From NCBI GenBank assembly GCA_944470555.2, contig OX104130.1:48765491-48829490 (forward strand): 64,000 nucleotides of DNA, written 5' to 3'. The notes beneath the pieces are model-generated. The model was given only the letters and a program-made list of their open reading frames with translations, had not been told where the DNA came from and made no database searches. Positions 1-11,145 of this stretch are shown one piece after another. The number at the start of each line of letters is the position of its first letter. The first letter of the stretch is position 1. The translations under genes and the position numbers were made by a program. The stretch comes from Heterobilharzia americana (lineage: Eukaryota > Platyhelminthes > Trematoda > Strigeidida > Schistosomatidae).

Positions 1-1658
1 AAGTTAGAGATGAAATTTGGTGGGCTTAAAAGAAAGGAAAACGGCATGTTGCAATGTACAAAACAACAATAAAATAAACAATAAGATTTTAAATCTTAAC
101 TCTTTTCTAAGCTACTCATTGAAATTTAATCCTATTCAACTTCGATATTATTTAACCTGCATCAGGTGACAACCATATTTTATGTGGAAATAATCCATGT
201 AATATTCATGGGACACTTTTATACTGTACTGAATGAATACTTAGTTGAATGTATTAAATCAAAGGTTAAACCCGGCCCTTCCTTTTTGATTTAATAACCC
301 TGTTCACTTCCAATTGCATGTCAAAACAAACAAAAAGAAGGTTGATTACTATGTTCTGACTGTGCACTTGTGTTGGCAGACGAATCTCTGCTAGCGCAAG
401 CAGTTTTATTCGTCGAAAAGGACTGTCTTTAGAAAACTTAATATTCATAAACATTTTGGTAATTCCTTTTCAACGCTATCCCACAATCTTCGGATATCAC
501 ATCTGTGACATCACATACTATTTCTTGATAATACAGTAAATTTACCACGCACAATCTTAACAGTTAGGTGATTGAAAGCTGAAACCAAAAACACTAGATT
601 TGAGTCATCTACCTTTAGAAAGCGCTAGTAGTTATAGTATCTTTTGGGTAGGAAACTGGAATCAACTCATAATGGAATCAAAAAGTATAACCTACGCCAC
701 TTGTATTACACAAGTATTTGGGTTACTTCGAAATGCGTGCATTATAAGGCATATGAAATTATGATGATTTTTCGTAAGATTTGGTATTTTTCTTCCATCT
801 GTTATCCAACTCACTGTTTTTTGGATCGAGAGAATAATACTCATACTCGGTCATTTGGGATAAAGCAATACTCTGGTCCACACTATTATCAGTTGCAATC
901 CACAAACAAACGCATTTGGAATGAAACTCCCAAAATATTTCGATCATGCATTGTGTGAAGTAGGGAAAGCTTTCCCACTAGTTTTATTTTGTTGCCGCAA
1001 ATTGTTGATTGTCTTGTTTAATTTGTAAAGGTCAAGTGTAAGATCTGGAGTGCATGTAACGCACACAGTTCTAACTTTTGACTTGATGTTGTTTCGGCTT
1101 TACACAAAGAAGGATGGTCTGATGTTCTCACTTGATAGGCCAGTCATTTTTGGGACCTACAAGTTTTGAAGCATATTGCTATGTAAAATCAATGAACAAC
1201 CTTGTTACTGTACTTACAGAAAAGAGTGAAAGCTATATACGAAATAATCTCTTGACTACCGCCTATTTGTCTCATTCACTAAAATATTTTTATTGTAAAA
1301 TGAGTCAAATTGAAGTTGAGAGGTGCTTAGATTGATTTTGTTTATTTACTGGGTGGTTCTCCTAAATACGGCCTCCTCACTTATGTCATCGAGGAAATGT
1401 CACAAATATTTAATTCAAGGTGATGATTTAACGTCAGATGAAAACCGTGATCAGCTCCAATCATCCCCGCTTATCAATAACGGTCTACCAGATTTTGACT
1501 GCATTTGCTTAGGAGCTAATAGGTTACATAATAACATGAAAATACTAGAAAGAGGCTGGATTGTGTGATTAAATGTCTATAAGTAATTAGTGAGGAGATG
1601 AATCAATCAGAAGGAAACGAACAGCAGGCTACTGGTATATTCAAAAAACTACATACAG
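1..1658. other. AT-rich DNA, no gene recognised
   Basis: No repeat or gene family is recognised. Several open frames of 60 to 104 codons occur on both strands, mostly from non-ATG starts, as expected by chance in AT-rich DNA. One plus-strand frame, 1320-1568, has a hydrophobic beginning and a mixed, protein-like composition, but it has no upstream ATG and only a weak acceptor-like AG before it. Confidence 0.5.
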
Positions 1659-1944
1659 TTAACATGGTAGAGAAAGGTTTATTACAGCCTCTTTCTGAGC
1701 ATACGAGTCAGGTAAAAAATGTTTGGTACCTTGAGTCCGTGAACCGTTGTAAACAAGTAGTACTTTGTGTGTTGATCGCCCTAAAGAATTGAGAAACATC
1801 TGTTTGATGTCTTGTCTCTATCAGATGCCCGGCAATTGCTCTGTTAAAGAACTTGCTACCTTTCTGATACAGATTTTTCGAGACATGCTCATAAAATCGA
1901 GTAGGCGCCTTTCTTTCGGCCCATCTATGTTTCTGCTTGTACAA
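1659..1944 (-). pseudogene. Decayed Penelope-like element, GIY-YIG endonuclease C-terminal part
   Basis: Penelope-like elements encode a reverse transcriptase followed by a GIY-YIG endonuclease. Read on the minus strand, this stretch gives FYEHVSKNLYQKGS, then AIAGHLIETRHQTDVS and FRAINTQSTT. This matches the conserved pattern at the end of PLE proteins (TRxxEH, then IxxHLxxTGHxxD, then F-x-V/I-I). The last part, PDSYAQKEAVINLSLPC followed by TAA at 1661-1659, lies in another frame and resembles the usual PDLCxQKxxxxNLSLPW ending, so one frameshift lies near 1705-1715. The YIG position reads NID about 15 codons upstream of FYEH, which should abolish catalysis. The RT part is not visible upstream. 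Assignment to PLE rests on recalled family patterns, not on a search. Confidence 0.72.
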
Positions 1945-4900
1945 GCATGGATGAATTGATATATTCAGTTAGAGGTGACTTGAGGTGGGCATTTTTCTAC
2001 ATTCGGTTGTTAGGGAGCGTAATGTATTGTAAAGTGAGATTAGTTTGGCTCCTTCTCAATGCAGCTTTTATTCTTCCGTCTGTTATCTGAGATATCTCAT
2101 CACTTTTAAGTATTAGGCGATGTAAGACAGGCTCCTTCTCAACAGTCAGGTGTTTAAGTCTCTCAAAAAATTATCTTCCACGCTTCATGATGAACTATTA
2201 AGGATCTCCATTCTTGATAAAAGCCTCATCAATGATATCGGTTTCATCTTCTCGTTTATTTGTTGATCCCTGTTAACATTATTACCACTAGTCTTTTTGA
2301 TAGCACAAGAGACCATTTATAGTGTCATCCTTTTTTCAATGTTCGAGCTAATTTTCCCCATGAGCAAAATTTTAAACAGAGAAATAGAAATTCAGAAATT
2401 TAACTGAATTCGTCCGAAATAAATAAAACTAAGCGCTTTCATCAAATGAAATAAAAATAAATTAAAAATTACTAACATGATAACAGAACTGTTGGAAAGC
2501 TATACCGACAGTAAAAAGCGAACAACAATTTGGTGATGATTTCATTTTATACAATATATTTGGAAGAATATCTAATTTCTGTTCAATTTCTGTCAATCAG
2601 TGTTTCACACCTCGTCATCAGCTTGTTATTTCTTAGAGCAAAATAGAAAACCTGAAAAAATAAAGATTTGATGGAATGAAAACCAATTAAGCATCTTAAA
2701 TTCACACTGAATTTTAATCATTCTATTATAAAAACTACTTTGATCGAAAATTGTGACTGTAAAGTTGGATCCATTGATGAAGGCAACGAGATGGAATAAT
2801 TTACAGTGAAAAGAGGTTAATAGAAAAGTCAAATTTTCTCAAGTTCTTTATTCCTCAGCCTTTAGATAGGGTTTGTTCACATAAAATCTTATTCATTATT
2901 GTCGTACAGAATCAAGTTACTGAGTATAAAGTTAATTTATTCAACCTGGTCATTTTATTTTATTTTAACCAAATTTATTTTCAACACTTGATAAATTTGG
3001 ATAAAATAGACTCATTCATTTGTTGTTATCTTGTCTTTCTTGACGGATACAAAGATGGTTGTATCTATATTGATGGAGGTTTATAAAAAGATGTCAAAAC
3101 AGCGAATGAAAAGGAACATGGCGCCAGTTTATATGTTTTATTTTATAGTGTTGCTGAACATCTTTTAGCCTTTTTCAACATTATATATGCATTGTATAAG
3201 TTCGTTCATCTAGTGAACACATCATACGCATTTATTTGTTTTATTCTGTTGTACCTTGAGTTCATTCTTTTGCAAGGTTGCAATCAAACTGACACGTTTT
3301 ATTACTTTATTTAAGGTGCCATAGTTTTCATCTTCTGCCCCATACACGAACAAATATAACTGTATTTTTATGGTATTATGTAGTGTCATTTAATGAAATA
3401 TTGTAGGGAACTTTCGGTTATCTGTATGAATGATGAATAGGGTATTGACATTTTAAGTGCTAGGTTTATTGATTTTTATTTCTTCACTAGGCACAATATG
3501 TAGCAGTTCATCAACCATTTCGTGTGTGAATACATTGAAAATATTGACATACTTTCGTGCACTTCATCAATAAACGTTAGCATCAGTGTCATAATGAAAT
3601 TGTGATCATTACACTTGTAACAGTTAATAACTACAAAGCATCCTTAGTGGCAAAGTATTTTAACACTGAGATATCATATAATACCATGAAAATCCCTATG
3701 CCCTAAATACAGGAATATTCAGTGCATACAGTAAGTGAAGGCAATTTCGAACTGAATAACTAGACTTTAACTTAATCGCCTCGATATTTTCCAGTCAAAG
3801 TGCTCTCCTCTGAGCATCTTAATAAAAGTGAATAAGCGACAAAAAAGATATTTTTGAAGCAACGTTTAAAACTAATAATTCAGGTTTCCTTAGAAGTGCT
3901 AAGGTCTTTATCACTTAAGCGAATAGAAGAACATTTTAGGTATTATAGAAAACATTTGATAGAAAGTATGTGAATTTTTATTAGAAAGATTATATTTTGA
4001 GATTCGTTAGGTTATAAGAGACTTGAAGAATTCCATGAAATGACAATGAACTCATAATATTCTGCTTGAGTTATTGTTCACTCTGCAGATAAGAAATATA
4101 AAAAATGAAATCTAACCTTTGTTTTATTTCTTTCATCACTGCATATTATTTGAAAGAGTCACTGAATATAATTGTTCAAGCGGCTACTAATAATTCTACA
4201 ACAATGATTAAGATATTTTTGTTTCTTTGTTACTTTGAAAATCCAGCATTACGATAACACAAATTTTATTGTTCATCAATCATGGTTTTTAAGTATAAAA
4301 TCTGCGAAAGCTGAGTGATTTGACTAAAAAAAATAAAAAGCAGTCAGCTTTAAACTTGTTACAGATATATAAGGAACTCATATCTAACAGGTACAAAGTA
4401 TAACAGCAGTTAGCAAACTCGTTGTGTAACGCAGGTAGACAATGACTTTAGAATACTATGACGTCTCTATTGAATATAGAAATTATTTGACAGCTAACAG
4501 TTGTATGGACTTTTAATCATTACAGAACTAACGAGAAACAAAAATGACAATATATTAAGTCGGACGTGATTGTGAAAACTAATACTGCAAATCAGACGAA
4601 AGTGAGTTGTGTTACTGTTGTCATCTTCCATTGACCTCCTCAGCACGTAATATTTCTATATTTACGCTTCACATCTTGGTACATACATTCATATAAGTAT
4701 TCCGCTTAGAGATCCTAAAAAGATTTTTTTGAAATACTATCAATCCCATTTTTATAACTGGTTCCAAATCTACGTCAGAAAAAATATGCTTCAAACATTT
4801 TTTTCAGGAAGATGGATAGTTTTTGTCGCACCAATATGCTTATTACCAAAATGTATGCCGAAAAATCTTGATGTACATGCATTCATTTCATTTTCTCAGA

Positions 4901-7129
4901 CAATTTATAGCATGTAAACAAGTTTTAGGCTAGTATGATACATTATTGGACATCCTGTTCTAAATCAATATTATCATTCGTAGTCATTGAAAAACTGTGA
5001 ATTGAGCTGCTTCAGAGCAGGAAATAGAATTTAGATTTCGTAATCACCACTTGGAAATGTTCAGACTATTTTCAGTCCAAAAGTACTCTGATAAAAAAGT
5101 AGGACTTTTCTGTTGACTAACTTCATTTAAATAACCTACAGATCAGTTGAAAAGTATTGTCTTCATAGAATTTTATACGTGAAGTTCCCTCTTTACACAC
5201 ATTGCTAACACTTTTTCAACAACATGCTGTTTGTAAATGTCAGAAATCATAGCTTTTACGATTAGGATCAATTCCCAAAACTTCCTCACTTACTAACTGC
5301 CTTGCCTAATAAAAATCTCACTTAAAAGTAACCTAAATGTAAAGGTTTGAAATACTTATTTGATTGTGGACAAGATGTTATTATTGCCAATGACTAAATA
5401 GGAATAAGTGTTGCATATGGATGCAAAAGCTTTAAAGCTTATCGTTATACTCCATAATTTTGATAAAAGTTGTACCTACCTATTGCATTTTATTTTGCTA
5501 GTCAGTCTGATGTATATATAGCTATTCTTGAATATCCATTTTATTTTGTGTGACAGTTAATCAGAAAGCTGACTCATGAAGTTGTCACTTAGATTGTGTC
5601 ACAAAGCATTTTTAAGAATATAAATCAAAAGTGATTATATCTTTTTATATATTTTTAAAATTACCTGTGGTCACTAGTTGAAAGTAGCGTATCTACCTTC
5701 ATCTTGAAACTGAAGTGGTGCACTAATGTCTCTGACGTTATTCGTAGTCTGGATAGAAGTTTTAGTGAATGGTAACACCACGCTTCTACCGAATTCTACT
5801 GCACTAGTAGATACGATGTGATTATAATGGTGGTATTGAAGAACGTAGAATACTAGACAACTCTGTGGTTCACAACAAAGATAACTGAAACCATTAAATC
5901 CTAATTGCATCAAGGCCTAAAGCTTGTTCATTATTATGGATGATAGCTTGAACCAAGAAATCAAACATGTTGAACTAGAAAATAACCCTTAAGCATGCTT
6001 TACATTCCACACAGTACCAAAAAGCAAAAAGCATCACCATTCAAATCTTCTCCAAAAAAATAATGTTCTGAAAGTTTATTATAACCATAAGTTAGTAAGC
6101 ATTAAAAAGGAAATGGTCTGCTTGATAACACCTACTGAGTTTTGTAGCTCAGACATACACACATACAGAGTGCTTTTGGTTATACGCATATTCATTCCAT
6201 CATCTGTTAATCCCATAACCTATGAATAACAGTCTAATTTTCAATCTGAAGTAACACCATATTAGGTCAGTGAACTATATTATGAATGAATAATTATGGG
6301 AAAAATGAGGTGAAATTTCTTTTGTAAAGCGGACAGTTTCATTCAGTAATATTGTTAAATCAATTAGGCTGAACTTTTTAGGAGAAAAACTGATTAAACT
6401 GGAATCCATTTACTTTGGATGCAGTTACTTCCAATACAAAACTAAACTCTCAGATTGCCAAACTAACTGATTTGATTTCAAATAGGAGAAAACAAAGTTA
6501 ACTGTTGGGATGAATTTTATTCAGTTGCATTACAACTAGGTCATGTTAAATGTTAATCAGTACTTCTTCTTTATTGTAAAAAAAGATAATGGATGGCATT
6601 CAGCATTTGGCTTACTTAACTCCACCAACCAGTAAGTGTTCGACAGAGTATACAAATCTGGAATAAGTCCTTGGTGAGTTTTGAAAACATGGCGATAAGA
6701 CGAGATTAAACTGAAACATGTGACTTACCGACATGGTACATTTTGAAAACATAGACGTTTCAGATAACCTGTGAAAATTCAAATGAATTAGTTAGATCAT
6801 AAGCAGAAGAAGAAGAAGTAAACCAAAGTTAGTGAAAGTGTTTAAAGAATGTATAAGCCTACACTATTTTGACCGATTTTCAGTCGTTTCGCAAAGGGTC
6901 TCCTACTAATGATTTATATCACTTTCATGACCCCTGCAAGACATCATATATATAACTAAAAGCCTAGCAGTTATAAAGTACATGGACTGGCTGTAGGTCT
7001 CGATCCGCCCACTTTATACATGTTTTAACCCAATGCTAGTTTAACTACTACTACACTTCAAAGTTGGTGGTAGTTGAAGAAGCTCAGCACATGTTCTAGA
7101 CATTTAAGTTGCCAAAGGTTCACAGTCCT
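1945..7129. other. AT-rich DNA, no gene recognised
   Basis: About 5.2 kb without a recognisable gene, RNA or repeat. A 79-codon minus-strand open frame at 5674-5913 is the longest; it shows no domain, signal or clear splice context. Part of 1945-2300 could be worn Penelope-like sequence upstream of the GIY-YIG relic, but no motif could be found. Confidence 0.5.
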
Positions 7130-7665
7130 CATCGACTGACTTGACTTTCTTGCTTAGTGGTCAGCGTTTAACCTCAACATTGCTCGTTTAGTGATTTTAC
7201 TGCAATGCTACGAAAACACCAACGAAAAACCTACAAAATCCCAGTACTTTGCACTTTCAACGGCTATTTCCTAAAATTGAATAATAGAACAGAGCAGAAT
7301 ACGGTGTAGAATACTCGTCTTCTAATAGGTACCCGGATACTTAGTTTGTACTAGAGATGCAGCAATTTTGCAAATATTAAGAGAGTAAACCGCAATTTGA
7401 CTCATATTTTGCTAGCAGACAACCAGTTAGAGCTAATTCAACTAGCGAAGCTACTGAAGTGATCAATGTATTCTACCACTCCATTACCTATTCTTAAACG
7501 GGGAGTAGCTGCATCTTACATTCAAAAGGTATGAAACACATGCCAAACACACCTGAATTTCCGCCCACAACATTCAGAAAATCCTCCAATTTTTCATCAT
7601 CTACCCGTAGTCCGACAATATGGTCTGAGTAGTCTCAGTCAACCAAACGCCCTAAGGGGTATGAT
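7130..7665 (-). mobile_element. Worn fragment of family-2 RTE-like retrotransposon
   Basis: This stretch aligns by eye, in the same order, with the much better preserved family-2 fragment at 43601-44451. Shared landmarks include the segments around 7178-7205 and 43612-43650, the AACGGC site at 7258, the run ending in ACCCGGATA, the 'ATTCACC' region near 7478 and CGACAATATGG at 7613. It is much more diverged, with many small gaps, so it is an older insertion. The coding strand is minus. It covers part of the RT palm and the region after it. No open frame survives. It lies just downstream, on the same strand, of a candidate host exon (7793-8144), so it could be intronic. Confidence 0.6.
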
Positions 7666-7792
7666 CAAAAACTTAGCTTTATGTTTATTGGAACATCCAT
7701 AAGGAATTTTAACAGCAATGGTGATAGCCGACATTAATGGGGAGTCTTTTGGTTGTCGTCACATCAGATAACAACTCTATATGTGCACTTAC

Positions 7793-8144
7793 GTGGCTGC
7801 CTAGTTTCCAGCTGAGAGGTTTTGCCAGCACTAAACATTTGCTTCTTCCTCTTCACATGGTTGCAAACCTCTCGACCGACACAGTCAGACTCCAAGAAAT
7901 ATGGTAGATGTGAGTAGCCAGCAAATGAAGCTTTGTTGCAGAATGAATCAAAGGGGGAAAATTGGATGAATTCTGATTCCAGTTCATAGATTACCCGCCT
8001 TACTCTACTTTTTTGTTCTGGTGCTCCGTTTAAGTATCCCGTCAGTATGGGTTTTAAAATTGTCGGCAACATTTTAACCAGACTGACTTCTATATTGTTG
8101 ACACAAAAAAACTCCTCTGTCTTTTCAAAAATTATAATAATCGA
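7793..8144 (-). CDS. Candidate internal or first exon of an unrecognised gene
   Basis: On the minus strand a frame stays open for about 117 codons, from just after a TAG at 8147-8145 down to a strong splice-donor consensus, C|GTAAGT, whose GTAAGT is the complement of 7787-7792. An ATG is available at 8072-8070, which would give about 93 codons before the donor. The composition is protein-like (for example KSRVRRVIYELESEF and YFLESDCVGREVC), which is unusual in DNA where stops fall about every 15 codons. The upstream acceptor is weak, with an AG but little pyrimidine. No family is recognised and no partner exon was found. It could be a chance frame or an old coding relic. Confidence 0.3.
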
Positions 8145-8246
8145 CTATCTATACCAGTCCATAGAAACCACTCCTGATTCCTGTACACTAACTAATATTA
8201 TTGTTCATTTATTACAGTAAATCTATTCTTTAAGACGATGTTCTGA

Positions 8247-8475
8247 GTTACCTCCACCTTCATCTTGTTAATATCCTTCCTAAGAAGAACTTACTATCGA
8301 GCTTCACTTAATACTGATGCCGTCTCTATCTGTTCTGCTTTCGGCACAAGTCACTGTTCGTGGTCGCTGCAAAGACTCAGTCGAGTGACACTCATTTTCT
8401 TGTTGGTCCTCACTGTAATCGGAATCAGTTATAATAACTTTCATTACATCAAACAATTCATTAGTTCACCGTAAA
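8247..8475 (+). CDS. Candidate terminal exon with one membrane segment
   Basis: A plus-strand frame is open from 8247 to a TAA at 8473. It has no ATG near its beginning, so it would have to be a terminal exon with an acceptor near 8246 (TTCTGAG). The predicted peptide ends in a hydrophobic stretch, VTLIFLLVLTVIGISYN, long enough for one membrane helix, then a short polar tail. An AATAAA overlaps the stop codon. No family is recognised. It faces the minus-strand candidate exon across about 100 bases. A chance frame is quite possible. Confidence 0.15.
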
Positions 8476-8509
8476 TAAATGAATACATGATTGTGTCTGA
8501 AGATTCATG

Positions 8510-9753
8510 ATTATTATTATCATTCTTATTTGTCCCTTAGGTTCCTAATGGAACATAGGGATTCAGTAGCACGTCTCCAGTGCACTCTGCCCTCTGAAAT
8601 CCCTTGAACCTCGCTCCACGACAGCCCAGAAGCCCTCAATATCTTCTCCACACTATCTCTTTCATGTCACCCTCGCCTCGGACGCCCAACTTGTCGCTTC
8701 CTATCTGGGTTCCATTCCAGGTCTTGGCCTAGTGCGTGATGTCCCCAGTCGGTCTTCTCAGTGTATGCTCAATCCATCTTCACTTCCTTCCAGTGCATAT
8801 TTGTTCAGCGATAGCTTCTTAGTTGGTTAGTCATCAGCCAGAGTTCCTTGTTGCATAATTTATTATTATCCTGACCATGTGAGCTTCAGTAACGAGCCAG
8901 TGTAGGCAGTTGTTGATGAATGTCTGTGGTTTGTTGGAAATGTCTTCCGTAACGCACCAGCTCTATGAACCATACAGAAGCACTGATTTAACCGAGGTTG
9001 GTGTTGTAAATTCGGATGTTGTTCACGCTTTGTGCTGAGTGCCGAAGATCCCCATACTGGTTTCAGGTTGATGAACGCCTGTCTTGCTTTTCCGATCCTG
9101 GCTGGCTTTGACGTCTTCGTCTATGCCACCTGTAGTTGTAACAGTGCTGCCTGGATAGTGAAAGAGGCTATTTCAAATAGGTTTCTCCCGTTGATGGTGA
9201 CTGGAGTGTGTTGTTGTTGTTGATGGCGTTGGTCAGGTATCTTCATCACCTCTGTCTTCTCTACGTTTACTTGAATAGTGTCCCGTCTTCGCTGCCTCAC
9301 CTCTTCTGTCAACTTGTTAGTTTTTACCTGTAGATCTTCAGGTTTGTGCAACAATAGACTTATATCACCGTTGGCGAAGTCATCGGCGAAGTCCAAATTT
9401 TCTAGGTTCTTTTCCGTAGTCCAGCTTATCCACCTCTTCTCGCTCCTCACTGTTTGCTGCATGATGCAGTCGGCCACAACCAGGAATATCATGAGTGATA
9501 GTAGACAGCCTTGTTTCACTCCTATCTTCACTTCAGAGACATCACTGAGCTTCCCATTGTGAATTACATGGCATGTGGTCTCTCCAGAGAGTTGTAGAAT
9601 GAAATTGAAAAAAGATTTGTGGTACTCTGTAGTGTTGAAGCAACTGCCAAATTACTTGTCGGTTGACGCTTTTGAAGGTCTTTTCAAAATCGATGAAGTT
9701 GAGGAAGAGGGCTGACAGCAATTCTATAGTCTGTTCAATGATGATGCGTGGCG
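8510..9753 (-). mobile_element. RTE-clade non-LTR retrotransposon, 5'-truncated (copy 1)
   Basis: The 3' end is at the left: an ATT-rich tail near 8510-8520, then the sequence complementary to the conserved RTE 3' end (coding ...EALCSIRNPRD-like, near 8535-8700). It runs rightward through the post-RT region to the RT palm and stops near 9753, inside the segment that encodes the region just before motif A. The upstream RT fingers, the endonuclease and the 5' UTR are missing, which is typical 5' truncation during target-primed reverse transcription. The closest relative in the window is the 20701-23784 copy. It meets the next copy head to head at 9755-9794. No target-site duplication could be found. 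Confidence 0.88.
9121..9531 (-). pseudogene. RTE reverse transcriptase, palm motif B to post-RT fragment
   Basis: This is the longest frame left in copy 1. It shows RT motif B as GVKQGCLLSLMIF and motif C as LDFADDFANGD, followed by TEEVRQRRRDT and VEKTEVMKIP. Motif C of this clade is normally F/YADD followed directly by a hydrophobic stretch. Here a near-perfect 12-base tandem duplication (GACTTCGCC plus three bases, twice) inserts four residues, so the catalytic loop is altered even though FADD itself is present. After VEKTEVMKIP the frame drifts from the family pattern (FTYLG... is lost). It is part of a 5'-truncated element and cannot make a working enzyme. Confidence 0.85.
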
Positions 9754-9793
9754 ATCATTTCACTAAGGAAAGGTAAATGACCCTTCTACAACC

Positions 9794-11145
9794 CACTTAC
9801 AAGAGTAGCAGAATAGGGTGCACTCAAGAGAGACAGAGACGTGACATTATTATATCGAACAAATGGATTGCTATCTGAGGGGGAAGACATCAACACAGCA
9901 CAGATGAATCCGTTGAAAGATGATGGAATAAACCTAGTCACCAAAGAGGAGAAACCACGGATACAATGGGTTGACAACTGCAAAATCTCTTGAATCAACC
10001 ACCACCTAGAACTTCTCCAGAGATACCAACAGCAGCGGCAGAACTGCAAGTGAACACATACCCTTTGACGAAAGCAGAAGTGAAGTCCTAAACACTATAA
10101 AGTTGCTGAAATCTGGGGCAGCAGCAGGACCAGATGGAATTCCCCCATAAACACTGAAAACAGACACAGAGATGACTGTGGACATGCTCACATGACACCA
10201 CTATTGTAGAAGGTTTTGAAGAAAGGAAGGGGAGGCAACTGCCCATTGATTGTATGATGATAAAGGTCTAATGTTGCACAAACTAGAAGATCTACAGGGA
10301 AAAACCAACAAGATGGCAGAAGAGGCAGCGTAAGGCGGTGAAGACATGACTTCCTTCAGGTGAAGGTGGAGATAACAGAGGTGATGAAGATACCCAACCA
10401 TCAACAGCATCAACAACAAGCACCAATCATCATCGGTGGGAGAAATTTAAAGGAAATTGTCTGTTTCACGTACCTAGTCAGCATCGTTTCAACCACAGGC
10501 TGCACACGCACAGATGAGGAGGTCACAGCGAGGATCGTGAAAGCAAGACAGGTTTCCATTAATCTGGAATCGGTGTGGAGATCTACTATACCCAGCATAA
10601 AGCGTGAACAACATCTGGATTTTCAACAACAACGTCAAGTCAACGCTTCTATACTGTTCAACACCAATGTCAAGTAAGTCAGTCCTTCTCTTTGCTTCAC
10701 AAACTTGGCACGTTACGAAAAGCATTCCCAACAAACTACAGATATTCATCAACAGCTGCTGCCTACGCTCACTCGATACTGAACATGAAATCATATGGCC
10801 AGAATAATGAGAATGAGCAACAAGGAACTCTTGCCTGCAAACCAACCAACCAAGAACCCATCGTCCAACAGATGTGCAGAAGAAAGTGTAGATTGATTGG
10901 ATTGAGCATACACGAAGAAGACGGTTTGGGGACATCATGCGCCAGGCCGTCGAGTAGAACCTGAATGGGAAACGATGAGCTGGGTGTCCGAGGCGAGGGT
11001 GACAATGAGGAGATGGTGCGAGGAAGAAACGAAAGCTTGTGAGCTGTCAGTGATGGCTCCAGTTTGAGAAGACTGCAGAGAAGAGAGTGGAATGTTGACG
11101 TGCTACTGAATCCCTATGTTCCACTAGGAACCCAAGGGACGATTA
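9794..11145 (+). mobile_element. RTE-clade non-LTR retrotransposon with internal RT deletion (copy 2)
   Basis: The copy begins inside the endonuclease-RT linker (matching 49305 onward in copy 4), continues into the RT fingers (AAGPDGIPP near 10120-10145), and then jumps at 10256-10261 straight to sequence just after RT motif C. Compared with copy 4 about 630 bp of RT palm are missing. The junction shares GATGAT with both deletion ends (49759-49764 and 50392-50397). The rest runs through the post-RT region to the element's 3' end at about 11145, where the complement of the conserved 3' terminus is followed by non-element DNA. It is in opposite orientation to copy 1 and independent of it, since each has its own 3' end. 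Confidence 0.87.
10360..10677 (+). pseudogene. RTE post-RT (thumb/connector) coding remnant
   Basis: The open frame covers the segment after RT motif C. It shows VEITEVMKIP, then IIIGGRNLKEIVCFTYLV, then IVSTTGCTRTDEEVTARI and KARQVSINLESVWRST, in the order seen in RTE proteins (KTEVMKI, FTYLGSIV, DVxARIGKARxAFxxLKxxW). The frame is lost after SIKREQH, but FNTNVK, which begins the next conserved block, reappears in frame near 10660-10677 and the SVLLFASQTWHVTK block follows in another frame from 10679. Upstream catalytic motifs are deleted. It is a dead fragment within copy 2. Confidence 0.8.

Noticed and set aside
644..958. 104-codon plus-strand frame
   Set aside because: It starts at TTG, overlaps an antisense frame and shows no domain or signal.
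10489..10938. 149-codon minus-strand open frame
   Set aside because: It is antisense to the post-RT region of RTE copy 2, whose sense frames show the conserved blocks.
8510..11145. Twin-priming (5' inversion) explanation for copies 1 and 2
   Set aside because: Both copies carry the element's 3' end; twin priming would leave only one.
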